Notes: a model not told the origin generated them from the sequence alone. A DNA stretch of 64,000 nucleotides from Rhabditophanes sp. KR3021 (GCA_963281155.1 CAUJLY010000006.1:7006001-7070000); one strand, 5' to 3'. Shown: positions 49,804 through 62,500, counted from the first letter of the stretch. A program made the numbers and translations.

Positions 49804-50454
49804 TTACATAAAACAGCACATTTTTTGAGTTCTAACTTTAATATGGTTAATTTTAATATGACTCATATCATTTTTCTTTGCCCGTATAAAACGTGACTTA
49901 TCAATTGATTTAAGATATATTTTTTGATTAATCAAATTAACAAAAATTTCCAAAATTCCAACCAAATCATCTCTATTTATTTCCGCAAATGCAACTCCGA
50001 GTTCATGCGAAACCGACAAACCATCGTCTAATAATACTTGTCTTTCTAATTCAAGATCGTTTTGCATCCCAACTAGCATTATAGGACAATTGATAGTACC
50101 GCGGTGGGCGATTAGAGAATGGTATAATTGAATAACTTTAAATAATGACGAAGGCTTGGAAATTGAATAAACTAAAAGAAAAGCTTCTGCCTGGGATAGA
50201 TACAGCTTCCTTTGGCCAATAAATAATTCTTCTCCAGATGTATCAAGTATATCTAAAGTATATTTCTTTTTGTCCACAATTAAATCTGCCGAAACAATTT
50301 CCTCAACTGTAGGATCGTATTCTTGATTCATTTGACGCTTAACAAAAGCATTTATCTAAATTAATAGGTAAAAAAGTTGATTTAATAACCTTACAAAACT
50401 ACTTTTACCAACAGCTTTTTCACCCAAAACGACGATTCGAATATGATGCGACAT
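49804..50454 (-). CDS. Divergent Ras-family small GTPase with CaaX box
   Basis: Exons 50454-50395 and 50355-49804 (39-bp intron) give 203 aa. The P-loop is GEKAVGKSS, the effector loop YDPTVEE is conserved, and the switch II motif is LDTSGEE. The base-binding motifs are poor: NKxD reads MQND and ETSAK reads EINRD. The C-terminus is Lys/Arg-rich and ends CCFM, a CaaX box predicted to be farnesylated, so the protein should sit on a membrane. Positions equal to Ras G12, G13 and Q61 are Lys, Ala and Glu. That predicts weak or absent GAP-stimulated hydrolysis; the changed G4/G5 motifs predict weak or altered nucleotide binding. It may act as a pseudo-GTPase. I cannot name a subfamily. The gene is first in a minus-strand array with MFSD12, TMEM135, SET-4 and DHX34. 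Confidence 0.86.
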
Positions 50455-51391
50455 GGTTTTGTTATTAAAACAATGGAAATATATTATTTGTTTTGATCAA
50501 CTTCCTTTTATACTATTATTTAAATGGCAAAATGGTTTATATTTTATATGATATGTATTAAAAAATTCTATAATTAATAAATTTGTTTGATCAAGTAATT
50601 TCTTTCGTTCTATTTATTTGGAAAAAGAAAAACCATATTAATTACACTCGAACTACAATTTTTAGATTAATGTTTGGCGTAAATTCATATCAATTACATA
50701 CACATTCGCAGACAAAATGAAGACGTGCAATGGGAAATAAGATGGTTTCATTTTGACGGTCTTATTTTTTGCTATAAAAAGATACACTTTCCAATATCTC
50801 ATTGAAGTGTTGCCAAAGGGACTTTGATTGATTAATTGACTACAAATTCCACCTGCGACATTGATAAAAAGCGGGCTGAAAAATAGATTTAAACTGAAGA
50901 ACGTCAAAGAATACGTTGTCTGTGAAGTATTAATTATGCATGCAATTGCACAGAGTTCAAAAGTGGTTTAAACCTTTTACTAAGCCCCCGAAACTTTTTT
51001 TGAAGTCGTAAATGTATGATAAAAGGATATCACTAGCGTTAGAAAGCTTAGTATTACATGAACTTCAAGGTCTCCCCCCGTCTAAATTCAGGATAATTAA
51101 AGAAAAGGGATCCGTATAAATGTATGATTAGAAAGATGATAAATTATCAGTTACAGTAAAAAAAAGTATTTTTTGGTCATTAGCCAACTAACAAAGCACC
51201 TTTATGAATTATCAGTAAAAAGGCATTCACTTTATGAACATGCACCTTCTTGTTTACACTTTTTTAGACTAATTTTCTAGACCCGCCTAATCAAATTATT
51301 ATAAAACGGAGTTTTTTTAAACGAATAAGTATCAACCTTCATTGGCTGGTCAAAAAATAATTACTAATAATTTAAATACTTTCAGGATTAG
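50455..51391. other. Divergent intergenic region, shared promoter candidate
   Basis: About 940 bp separate the Ras-like gene (-) from the BAMBI-like gene (+), so it likely contains both promoters. TACTTTCAG at 51377-51385, 6 nt before the plus-strand ATG, looks like a trans-splice acceptor. The minus frame at 50662-50907 has no recognisable feature. Confidence 0.55.
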
Positions 51392-52326
51392 ATGAATATT
51401 CTCACATTAGGATTATTTCCTTACTTTGCAGTCATCGGGGCTGTTATTATAATTCCAGCAAATCGAACTGACTCAACAAAAGCACTGTGTCCGGGTTCAA
51501 AAGAACGGCAGTTAGATTCAACGGTTTCTAGGTTCAAGAAACTATTCGATTTTATAGATCCAAATAATACTATCACCAAAGATGACATTTATAATAGCTT
51601 TAAGTTTACAAGCAGAAGAGAAAAACTACGTTTGAAGCGTGAAGACTCTCAGCCTGAACGCATTCAAGGTATTACTATCATCAAGAAAGAGAATAATTTA
51701 ACTGTACAAGTTTTGAATTCAACTGATGACTACAGGTCAACTAACACCTCCGAACCTTTTTGTTAGTTTTCATACCTTGTTAATAGTCTTATTATTATAG
51801 TTGATGGAGAAAAATTTTTAGCTGAAGAATCAATCTTTTGTAGATGCAACACATTAAATTGTGAATATGACACCAAGGTTTTGCAGGAGGGCGACAATGG
51901 AGAAAGATGCGCTTCCAGAGGACAACCGTGTTATAAAAGACTTATTTTTAGACATCATGAGACATTTGAACTCTACGGCTGTACAATTGACCAACAAATT
52001 CATCCAGATGGTATTTGCAATCACACTGACTGGAAAAGGAAGGAATTTATACACGATGCAATTGAATGCTGTGATTCAGAATCTTATTGTAACAGCAACA
52101 TTTTGGTAAGTAAGAACATTTAAAAATGACTAACTAAAATTATATAATTTAGCCAGTTCCAAAACTTGTTATTGTAATCTTCCATGAATTATGGCAATAT
52201 TATGTTGCAGTTTTTCTTGTAATAGCTTTTTACTTTTATTGCAAATCACTCTACTATCGTTGTGCTAGAAACCAAATGGCAAAAGAAAATTACTATAGTT
52301 CTTTAAGAATAACAGAAACAGTTTAA
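51392..52326 (+). CDS. BAMBI-like kinase-less TGF-beta receptor homologue
   Basis: Exons 51392-51761, 51801-52105 and 52153-52326 give 282 aa. A hydrophobic leader (MNILTLGLFPYFAVIGAVII) is followed by a roughly 110-residue linker with Lys/Arg and N-glycosylation sites. About 137-223 form a Cys-rich three-finger domain with the order of type I TGF-beta/BMP receptors: CRC at the start, CASRGQPCYKRLI, YGC, and the end box AIECCDSESYCNSN. One transmembrane helix (YYVAVFLVIAFYFYC) follows at about 240-255. The cytoplasmic tail is only about 27 residues (ending RITETV), with no GS box and no kinase. BAMBI in vertebrates has this layout and blocks BMP/TGF-beta signalling as a decoy. Donor 1 is GTTAGT, weaker than usual, but it restores the frame exactly. 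The decoy role is inference. Confidence 0.8.
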
Positions 52327-52752
52327 TTTAATCTTAATTCAAAATAATACATAAAACTTTAAGAATGTTGATTTAACAACATGTACGATCTGCAACAGCC
52401 AATATTTTTGGTTGCAACTTTATTTTATTTAGGAGCTGTTTTTATACAATGTTGCTTAGAATTATTACCTACCTCTATATTCGTTTTGTATACTTACAGG
52501 TTGAAATAAATTTTATATGCATTACTTTGTGTTTAAAAACATTGAACTTTATTTCTTTATCAAATTAAATCAACTCATGATTATAAATATTAGGTGGCTA
52601 ATTAGAGCCTAGTGTTTGATCCAAATGTGATCACATAAATAAATTATACAAGAATACTTTTTATTAGCTCTCATTAAACGATTTTCATATTAAAGTTGTC
52701 AAATTATCATTGATAAGAAGAATTCAACGAAAAATATCATAAACAAGATACT
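52327..52752. other. Intergenic stretch, no gene seen
   Basis: About 425 bp between two plus-strand genes, probably the 3' UTR of the first and the promoter of the second. An ATG at 52381 opens a short hydrophobic frame of about 40 codons with no support. Confidence 0.55.
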
Positions 52753-53950
52753 ATGGTCTTGTATTCACTGAAAAGTATATTTTTATTCGTATTTATAATA
52801 ATCATTTTGAAGCTTTGGGACGTTGTAAAAGAATGTTCTTTGGAACATTATATTGTTAAAAACAAGTAAGTGTTAGTAAATTTAGTTGCAACAAATTTGT
52901 TTTAGTATTGCCAAAACAAATATAGTGTATCAACCAATTCATTATGACGAGAAATGTTTGTATGAAAATAGAATTTCTGGAATAAATGGACCAGAAAGTT
53001 TACTACATAATCCTTACACGAATTCAATTTTAACAGGAACCCGTGACGGTAAAATAATTGAAATAGATATTAAATCCCGCAAAATAAAAAATACTTACAT
53101 AGTTAGTGAGATGCTCGGATTTGGTATAATTGAGTGTGATGGTTCATTAACAAGTATGCTGAAATGTGGACGACCTTTAGGTTTACAATTTAAAAATGAT
53201 ATTTTTGACGAAATATACGTTGCTGACGGAATTTTTGGTCTATATATGATCAACTTGCAGACAAGAAAGTTGATTATGTTAGCAGATAACCAAATAGTAA
53301 AATATGCAAATGATTTGATCGTTGTAAGTGATGGAATATACTTTACTGAATCTTCACAAACTTGCAATGATCAAAATTATCTTCTTTGCGTTATTAAACA
53401 TGTTTCAGATGGAAGAGTTTTATTTTACAATTTTTCAACTTTGTTAACGACTTCAATTGCAGATGGTCTTAATTTTCCTAATGGCATTCAATATAATGCT
53501 CACAAAAACAGTTTACTAGTAGCTGAAATGAACAGCAGACGAATAATTGAAATTACTTTGAATCAAGAGTGCACTTTTTCTGTGCTTTTAGAATTACCAG
53601 GTTATCCTGATAACATTCGCTTGTCTCATAATAACAACAAACAATTGCTAATGATTCCGATTCCACAGGTTGCAGAAGTAGCAGATTACTTTTTAGCAGA
53701 ACTACCATTTATTCAACGTTTTCTTGTCAACCAGTTAAGTTACAACTCGTTGCTTTCATTATCAAGCGATATATCGGCAAACTCTTACTTATTAATTTAC
53801 AATATATGGACAGACACAATAATCGAATTCATAAGTATCAATAATGAGGTGTCTCCGATAACTTTCGTTTTACTGATTAAATCAAATGTCACTAACATTC
53901 GTTTCTACGGCAGTGATACAAACACTTATATTTCTTCTTGCGAATTTTAA
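52753..53950 (+). CDS. APMAP/strictosidine-synthase-like beta-propeller membrane protein
   Basis: Exons 52753-52865 and 52906-53950 (40-bp intron) give 385 aa. An N-terminal signal-anchor helix (SIFLFVFIIIILKLW) makes it a type II membrane protein with a lumenal or extracellular six-blade propeller. Family blocks in order: GPESLLHNPYTNSILTGTRDG, RPLGLQF, IYVADGIFGLYMINL, DLIVVSDGIYFTESS, LNFPNGIQYN with LLVAEMNSRRIIEI, and ELPGYPDNIRL. These match human APMAP, an arylesterase/paraoxonase-like membrane protein, and plant strictosidine-synthase-like proteins. The C-terminal blades (about 290-385) are more diverged than the rest. The substrate is unknown. The first exon was chosen because it supplies the expected signal anchor and joins in phase. 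Confidence 0.88.
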
Positions 53951-55397
53951 ACTTATCTAATCAAACGAAAAGTGAATGAATGCATCTTAAAATAATATAT
54001 AACTAACTTCCCTTTATCACAAAATTTCAATTACTTCCTTTTAATGAGTGTATCGTAAAGCAAAATGAAAAACTTACTTTTACAAAAGAAATGACTATGC
54101 GTATAAGCGAGACAGCAACTTTGATTTTAACTAATGTCGTTAATCGGAAAATCAAAAACAATTATATTTAACTTTTCATGTTAAAAGACTAATTCTATCA
54201 AGGATTAGACATAAATTATGAATAGAATATAAATGAAACCAAAATTGAAACGATTAAATGTGCTATTCGACAATATATTATTACACTTACTGTTTTTTTG
54301 AACACCGAAATCGGGAAAAAATATCAAGCAATTGCTGTTAAAATTTTTGTTGTCTGAAACGCATGATTTGATTTTTAAATCACAAAACACACATACCAAA
54401 GTATTTATAAAATGAATGTATAGTTTGGTTATTATTAATGACGCTGCAGTACTAAACAAATTTAAAGTCCTCTTTTGAAATATTTAATTTGAGAAGCTTA
54501 CAAAAGTTAATAAATAGTTGATTTGTTAAGTAAAACTTATACAAAGAATTGTAATTTGTTATTTACACTGTTTTTAAACATCAATAAGGCCAAATAAAAA
54601 AGCAACTCCATTCAAAAGATACTAATCCATTATTTTTTTAATCCTTTCCGCTACATATATTCATAAAACAACAGTAAATTAAAATAGCGTGTTTGAAACA
54701 TTTTTTAAATTTGAGCAAATTAAATATTTGTTCATAATTTGTCTATACATTAAGCTTATATAATTTAACTTTGAAAGTTAACAAAAGACGTTTTTTAACT
54801 TTTAAACATTATTTATTTTAAACGACTACTCCAGGTAAATATTGTTTTTTGATACAGTGATTAAAACACAATGCCTATATATTTTCATCTACTATTTAAT
54901 GAATCAGTTCTACATTTCGCTTCAACATTTTTACTTTGTTTAGGTACATTTATGATCAAGATCATTCATTTATTGAAATAATAATCCACAATCATATTCT
55001 CACTTTTAACGTTTATCATACCATATATAACTTCCTTCGATCAACGCCTCTTTAAAATTAATCAAAATATACTGCTATAATATATTTGAGTGTCCGATCA
55101 AAATGTTGCCTTCGACATAAAATCAACTTTAACTTCTCCTTAAAAATCAAGGTAATTAATCAACTTTCACTAAACAAAGGCGTTCAAAGACGAAAGTGAC
55201 AATTTTTAATCAACTTCTTCGTTTGAGTGCGTTATTTTGTATTTCTAAACATAAAATTAATAAATCTCAAGGCTATAGAGCACATCGTTTTTGACTGTTA
55301 CCATTTATTATGGTTGTTTAGGTGAATTTTACTGTGAACTTCTATATAAATGAATGTGATTTTGAATTAAAGCACAGTTATATTTTAAATTTTAGAT
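53951..55397. other. Intergenic AT-rich DNA, no gene seen
   Basis: This 1.4 kb stretch lies between two plus-strand genes. A minus open frame at 54205-54459 is low in complexity and unsupported. AATTTTAG ends 2 nt before the ATG of the acid phosphatase gene and could be a trans-splice acceptor. Confidence 0.6.
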
Positions 55398-56811
55398 ATG
55401 CATATGCTGCATAAACTCTTAATATTGTTGATACTTGTATCATCATTTTGCCTAACGATTCAAGAAGATTCCGAACATGCAGAGCTAGATCAAAATACCA
55501 AATTAGTTATTTTTGCTACTAGACATGGGAATAGAAATCCAAGTAAGTATCTTGACAATGACATAAAGACACGTAAATGGGGGTATGAAGGAGTGATGGA
55601 GTTAAATACTGTTGGTAAAAGGGAAGCATTTGGCTTTGGGAAGAAATTAAGAAAGTTCCTAGACAAATTTGTTGATCCAAATTATATGCCGTCAGAGGCT
55701 ACATTTATGTCAAGTTCTGCTAGCAGATGCCAAATGACATTACAAGTAACGTTTTAAAAGTTTGATAGGTTTTAATCTTTAAATTACAGACTGCTTGCGC
55801 TGGTCTATACCCCGCCAAGGAATCTTTCAAGTGGAATAACAAACTTCCATGGAGTCCAACACCATATGTCATTGATGACAACATCTTAAGACCTTACTCG
55901 AAGAAAAACTGCCCTGAGGTAGAAAATGCATGGTTACCTATTGATAAAGCGGAACCTAGCCACATCAAAAAACAATTGAATGATAATAAGAATGTTGTTG
56001 ATTATGTAGCAAAAGAATCTGGTTCATTTGGTTTTGACAAAATGAAACCATATAATGAAATGGCTAATGTTGCCGACAATCTAATTAATTATGAACGCTT
56101 CAACCTCCCCCCTCCTTTGTATTTAACAAACGCAACACTTGACGACTATAATGGACCTAAATTAATTTCAAAAGTTTTAACATTTGCTGAAGGACCCCAA
56201 ATATCGTGCGCCGATGATAAAGAATGCGGTCATTTAATGGGCGGAAATTGGGTGTCAGTTATAACAACAGCCTTGTCTTCCCGTTCTAATTCAAAAGCCG
56301 AGGAAAATATCAAATTAATAGGATATGCCTCTGTATGTTTTAATTAAAAGGATTTGTTTAATTTATATACTAATCATTCCAGCACACTGAAATTGTTTTG
56401 TCTGTAATGAAATTGATGGGAGTCGAACAAGAAGAAGTACCGACCGGTAGTGGATTTGTAATCGAGTTGAGAGATAAACCTATCTGGGCTTTGAGAATAC
56501 TCAAACACGAAACTCATTATAAACATGATAAAGAGTCAAATGAAATGAAAATGAAAGATCATCGAATTGAACATGCAAAGTATAAGAGTAGTTTGAAAAA
56601 GATTGCTCATGATAAACAATGGATTCCATTAAAAGATTTTGTTGAATATACAAGCAATGTTTCCTTTTCATCATGGGATGATGTTTGTCCCCAATGTAGT
56701 ATAAACTCCAAATTAAGACTTTCAAGAAATTCGGCATCTAGCGCCAATACATTCATAACCGTGTCAACCCTTTTATCACTTTTAGTAACCTCACTTCTTC
56801 GTTTTCTTTAA
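55398..56811 (+). CDS. Secreted or surface histidine acid phosphatase
   Basis: Exons 55398-55745, 55790-56332 and 56383-56811 give 439 aa. A signal peptide (HKLLILLILVSSFCLT) precedes the catalytic RHGNRNP at 42-48, the phospho-accepting histidine motif. The proton-donor motif comes as HTE at 298-300, directly at the start of exon 3. Family features between them include SSASRCQMTLQTACAGLYP and YGWLYP-like spacing without that exact motif. The protein ends in a hydrophobic stretch (TFITVSTLLSLLVTSLLRFL) after a Ser/Asn-rich linker, which suggests a GPI anchor or a C-terminal membrane anchor. Such enzymes are numerous in nematodes, often in gut. It lies tail to tail with dystroglycan. Confidence 0.92.
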
Positions 56812-57587
56812 AGTTTACTTACCTTCACTTTAAGAACAAACCCCCTCAACCTAATATAGACTATAGAACGTTAATTCATAGTTTCAACCAGATCAACATG
56901 ATACAAACTTATAGATCCTTGATCAATACCAAAAAGAACATTATTTTTCACGCTTTTTACATGTCATTTCGCATAATTCCGCACAATTTTACATAACTTC
57001 ACATAATTACATATATTTTACCTACCTTATTTGTTTTAATAAAAATGACAAAATGAGGTTATAGACTCTTTTTTAAATTATGCTTTATTTATACACACAA
57101 AAGGATACATATTTTTAGAGTAAAGAAATACACAAAGAATTTCTCTCAAAATTATTAATATCATGTTTAATACCACGAACACCAAAATTACCAAGAAAAT
57201 GATACGTAAAAGAAAAGATGACAAAAAGAAAGTATGTGTTATAATAAGAAAGTCAATTGCGCATAAACATCTGCCAACACCAAAGACATTTTTGTTTAAG
57301 TAGAAAGTTACTTAAAGTAGTACATTTAGTATATTGAATAGGTTTGAAAGTTGCTGCTTATTTAAAACCGATATATTTGTAAATCTTGATAAATACAATG
57401 AAAAAGAAATTGACCACAAAAAAGTTCATTTCATTTATGGATGTTGTTTTGATTGGATTAAAGCTGGTGTGTATAAATATAATGTCCATATTTGCTTCAA
57501 CCAGAGCATTGAAGTAAAGTAGATAAGGTGAAAACTTTTCCATGAAAGCAACTGCCACTAACAAAAGAATTGAACTTCTTTCTAGAC
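56812..57587. other. Convergent intergenic region with 3' UTRs
   Basis: About 780 bp between the acid phosphatase (+) and dystroglycan (-) stop codons. AATAAA on the plus strand at 57038-57043 is a candidate polyadenylation signal for the phosphatase gene. I see no further gene. Confidence 0.6.
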
Positions 57588-59553
57588 TTATTGTGAAATG
57601 TATGGTGGAGGCATTCTTTGACTGGCATTGGCTGTGTTTGTGGAAGATGGTTGACGAGACTTGGAGATAGAACTGGCACCCGTAATAATTGAACTGTCCC
57701 TTTGAACAGATGGAGCTTTGTAAAGAGGGTTGTCGTGAAGAGTTACATTAAGTGGTGGTCTCTCCTCTTTGATTAGCATAGGAGTAGTGACGGTGGCATC
57801 AGCTTCATCATGTGGAACTTCTTCAGGAAAGACGACAGGTAACCCCTTTGAAACAAAGTCATTTGGGTTTTTCTTTTCTTCTGACTTGGTTTTGCAGCAA
57901 CAATAGGCAACCAAGAGAATCATAACCAATACGAATAAACAAGATACAATAATTGCCAAAAAGTGTTGGCTTTCATCAAAGAATCCTTTATTTTCACCAG
58001 TAACAGTAACATCATTTCCAACATCCTTCGAAGGAACATTTGAGGAAGATTTGCGATTGCAAATTCCTTTGTGAACTAATGTAACATCACGAACATGATA
58101 AGCTCTTCCGACGGCCAAGATGAACTTTTTGATAGTCATTTTGCGATTGTTTGTCATCATCATGCTCATTAATTGTTCAATCTTTTTGTGTTGACAAATA
58201 ACATCATCGTTAAGGGTTCTGTTTGACCATCCAACAATACTTTTAGTTCCATTTGGTGTGACATGATTGATCATAACGTGGTTGTATTTTTTGTCTCCCA
58301 AGGCAGTACTGATATTTTTAACAAAGCCTATAAGAACATTTGGAGTTTCGAAAAGTTTTTCTACAGGTCTGTCAACAGTAACCTCAAATTCGTGACTGAT
58401 ACTCCCAGAAGCTGGTACATTAATTGAAAATGCGGCAGCAGCAGACTAAAAAAATAAAACATAAACTTCCAGTCATTAAATGATTTTATTCACCTGTCCA
58501 ATGCGATCTTTAGCTACAATTCTAAAGTTATATTGACCCTCCAAAATTGGAAGTCCTGTCATAATCAAATTCTTTGCTGATATGACCAAAAAGTTATCTG
58601 GCATTCTTTCAACAGATTCACCATTCAATTGTTTATATTCTGCCAAAGTTACAGATAAGGAAAGATTAGCGGTATTTCCATCTTCAGCGTCATAAAACAA
58701 GTCTTTTGGCAAGTTGATGTCACAAATGATTCCCCTTAAAATAATTGTTAATTACATAAAAATAACAAACAACAACTTACCTTTTGCAATCATATGTGCT
58801 TAATGATGTTATCTTTGATGGTGCATTGTCAGTTCCCCTGGTTGTTCTTTCGATAATAGGTGTTGTGGTTTCGACAAATTGCGTAGTTGTAGATTTTGTC
58901 AACTTCATCGTTCCTTTCATAACATTTACCGTTTTGTATTCTTCTTGAAGATCGGCTATGACAGTTGCGGCTTCATTTGTGATTGTATCTCCGCAAATGA
59001 TTTGCATTGTAATAATCGGAACATTATTTGGGATATCATCTTCTGATTGAACATCAAGTTCCATATCTCTTACCGAATTAAGATCAACCAAGTTTTTGTA
59101 TAAACGAACGTGTGAAACATTTCCATTGTTAACAACTCCTAACATATCATTCACAGCATTTTTTTGATCCAAAAGAGAACTTTTGTTGTTTAATTCAGTC
59201 ATAATATCCATCCAAAGTTGAATTCCTTGCCCTTGATGACAATTAGAAACATACTCCAAGTCAACAATCACTTTAAGATCATGTTTTCCTCCAGTGGCAA
59301 TATTGGCTAAAGTGATGTAATGGCTTCCAATATCGCTTTTTTGTGGAATCATAATTAACCTATTTTCATATAAAGCAACAAAGTTTGTGATTTTGTTTGC
59401 TTCTTCCTTGGCGTAATCGAGATGTAACTTGAATCCTTCAACGTTAATATCAGCTACTTGTCCAACGCTTAGCGACAGTGATCTTGGTAATGATAGAGAA
59501 GCTAACGGAGATGCTAGTGAAATCAAAAGCAGAAGTGAATAAAGATTAACCAT
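57588..59553 (-). CDS. dgn-1: Dystroglycan
   Basis: Dystroglycan is the transmembrane laminin receptor that links basement membrane to the cytoskeleton through dystrophin. Exons are 59553-58781, 58734-58494 and 58445-57588, giving 623 aa. A signal peptide is followed by an N-terminal Ig-like/S6-like region, a very short Thr-rich segment (about 225-245), and a cadherin-like domain with LPKDLFYDAEDGNTANLSL and GLPILEGQYNFRIVAKDRIG. The SEA-like membrane-proximal domain reads ALGDKKYN then SIVGWSNRTL. The transmembrane helix is at about 500-522. The tail shows the family motifs FVSKGLPVVFPEEVPHDE and PMLIKEERPPLN and ends MPPPYISQ, the PPxY dystrophin-binding site. The residue before the autocleavage serine is Lys (TKS) instead of the Gly of vertebrates. 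The family is sure; which nematode paralogue is not. Confidence 0.93.
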
Positions 59554-62500
59554 TTTGCTACTAGATGGCTTTTCTGTTTCAAGGAATTTGTAAATACTGT
59601 TTTATTTCTAAAAGAATATGCTTTTATTAAAATATATTTTAAAATTAGCGATGCCGAAAAAAAGGGAAATTGTTAAATAAAGCAAAATGTATGATTACTT
59701 GCAGAGCACGAAAACGATCGTACAGGCAAATTGTCTAAACATATACCACAAACATGAGGTATTTTAAAATGATGGGATACGAAGTTGGTGCATCTATCTT
59801 CTTTTTGTTATTAACAAATGTTATAAATCTTGGGCTAAGATTTGTATTCATGTTTAACGTATATTTAAAAATGCAATATTCAAACCTATTTGTAAGTTGT
59901 AAGATAGGAGATGTGTATGTTCAAAAGCTATAAATATAAAATTTGTAAGAAAATACACAAATTAAAATGGCCATTCAGTATAAAATGGGTAAATTTGTTT
60001 TGATGGTAGCAAGATAAAAGACAAAATCTTTAATAAACATTGCAATTTCTTTTGTTTTGTCAAGTAGAGTGAGTAGGTTTGTGTGATGGTGCCGTGGAAA
60101 GAAGATGAAGAAAAAGATTGTCCTGATGTGCAAAAAGATTGAGTCGTTTTCGGACTAATTAAAGTACTCGTAATAATTACGCCATTATGTAGATGCTCGT
60201 ATATTATATAAATATATACGCTTTAATAATTAGACAAAGCTTTCTTCTCTACAAGGGGTAATATGGACGTGTACTAGCATTTTACTACATTTATACCAAC
60301 ATATTGGTTTGTTCTCGTCTTATAAGGACAAACATCAATGACATTTGATTGAAGGTTTACAATTTTAAATATACTACCAAAATGTTGCCAATTAATTTAG
60401 ATGAGACCTCAGATAGGAGGATCATAAATTAATATCGTCACTTATATAGAACTGTATTCAATAAGAGGAGATAATTAGTGTGTTAATAGGAATATTATGT
60501 TAATGACCAAGTAATCATCTCCATTTTCGGTAAATTATAATTAGATTAAAGTAAAAGTCAAAACAGCTACTGTTTTTGATTTGACAACAACAATAGACAT
60601 TAGATCAAGTGCCTTTAATTGGCAATCGGGATACTTGAAAGAGGATAAATGCATGGAGAAATAAACCAATTTTCGGGTGAGAAAGATTCATTTGAAAGAA
60701 GCTGTTGCACACCAAAAAGAGGAAATGCTTGAAGTGAAAACGAAGCACTTGAACAGACCCTTACGCGCATTTTTAAAAAGTATTTATGGCTTTATATAAA
60801 TTTAATGATTGTATTAAGAAGATGAGCTTGAAGGAGTGTTAAGGTTTGAAAGAGGCAGACAACGCAACATCTCACGAAATGCAGTTAAATAGATATATTA
60901 GTTTTCCTCGGAACATCTGCGATTTTGTGTTATAGTTCTATAAAAAGATGCGATCTAAGACATGTTCATGAGAGCTGCTAAACTATAAATGCAAATAATA
61001 ATGATGTTAATAAGAAATGTCTATACTTAGTGCCTAGTACAACGCGAACAACAAACTCTCTTCTAAACAATGCCAACACCGCCTGATTAAACGAAAGATT
61101 GTTGTGATTATAATTTAGTTTATAAAACAATTAACCTGCACTTGACAGTAATCTGATAGTTCAATATGAAAATAGTTTCTATAGTACATCTATGGTAAAA
61201 GGGAGAATGTATATGTGTGTGATTGTGAGCTTATTAATATGTGATGACAAAAGAAAATGTAATTTGGCAATCTATTTAACTATATACCATATAATACATA
61301 TGCATACATTAATAAATAAAATACATTTAAACAACCAAAAAAGTCCACATGAGGATCATATGTATATTCCTTTAATAACTTCTTATTTAACCATAAATAC
61401 TTGTCTAATATGTAGTAGTAAGGCTCGACCTTAATGACGAGGGAAGGGATTAAAGGCAGGTGTAGTTTTTATTTTCATATGGCTATATTACTCAATTCAT
61501 ATGCCCTTTTCACAAAACATAAAATGTATTGTCTTGGTTGTGTAAAATTTATATATCCCCAATATTATATAGCACGATCCTAAATTATATGTTTGATTAT
61601 AAAAGATATAGTCTAAAAAACCTTGAGAGACAATATAAATATACTAGGAACGATTGTTTTTAGGTGAATGATACGACTTAAACATATAAATCACTTTTTA
61701 TTGTTAACAACCACCAAAAAAGTTACAAATTCAAATTAGATTATGATTCATTATTGTACATATATTAATATGTTAACACGGAGAAGATATGTGTATTTGT
61801 ATTTATATGTATTTGCGTGTAATCTTTACTAAAACATTTTTTAAATGAATTCTTCAATCAAGAAATTGACAGATAAAATTATATCCTATAATAGGAAAAG
61901 GTACAAAAATACATTTAAACAATTGTAAAAAGAGTATTGTTATTATATAATTTACATTTAATAACATTACTACCACCAATATGATAGGCAAATAATCTGA
62001 TATATAATATAAAATGGTATAAATATATTATAAAAATGATATAAATATATTATAGAAATGATATAAATATATTTTAAGTAATTTGTAATAGGAATAAAAC
62101 GAGGTGATTAGTAAAAGTTATATATCTATTGTAAGACCACTAAAAACATCGGTCATCTACCGATCGTATTTATTAAGATTGCACTTTACATGATATATAA
62201 AATATGACTGGTAAAGATGAAAATAGTGTTTCGAAGCGATCAAATTAGTTTGATATATTTATAATGCAAGAATACCTCCAAATTAATTGTTTTACAAAGT
62301 TAATAGTAGTTGTAGGGAGATGTCAAAAGATTTGGAATGATCGGTTTTGAATAAAGAAATCAAGTAATATTATATATGTATAAATTATTTTGTGTCTCTT
62401 GATAGTGTGAATTAATCCACCAACACTCCAACCAGCAATATACAAAAGCCATTTCCTCCCCTATTTTAACATTTGGCCATTTGTAAAGAAGCTTAACTTT

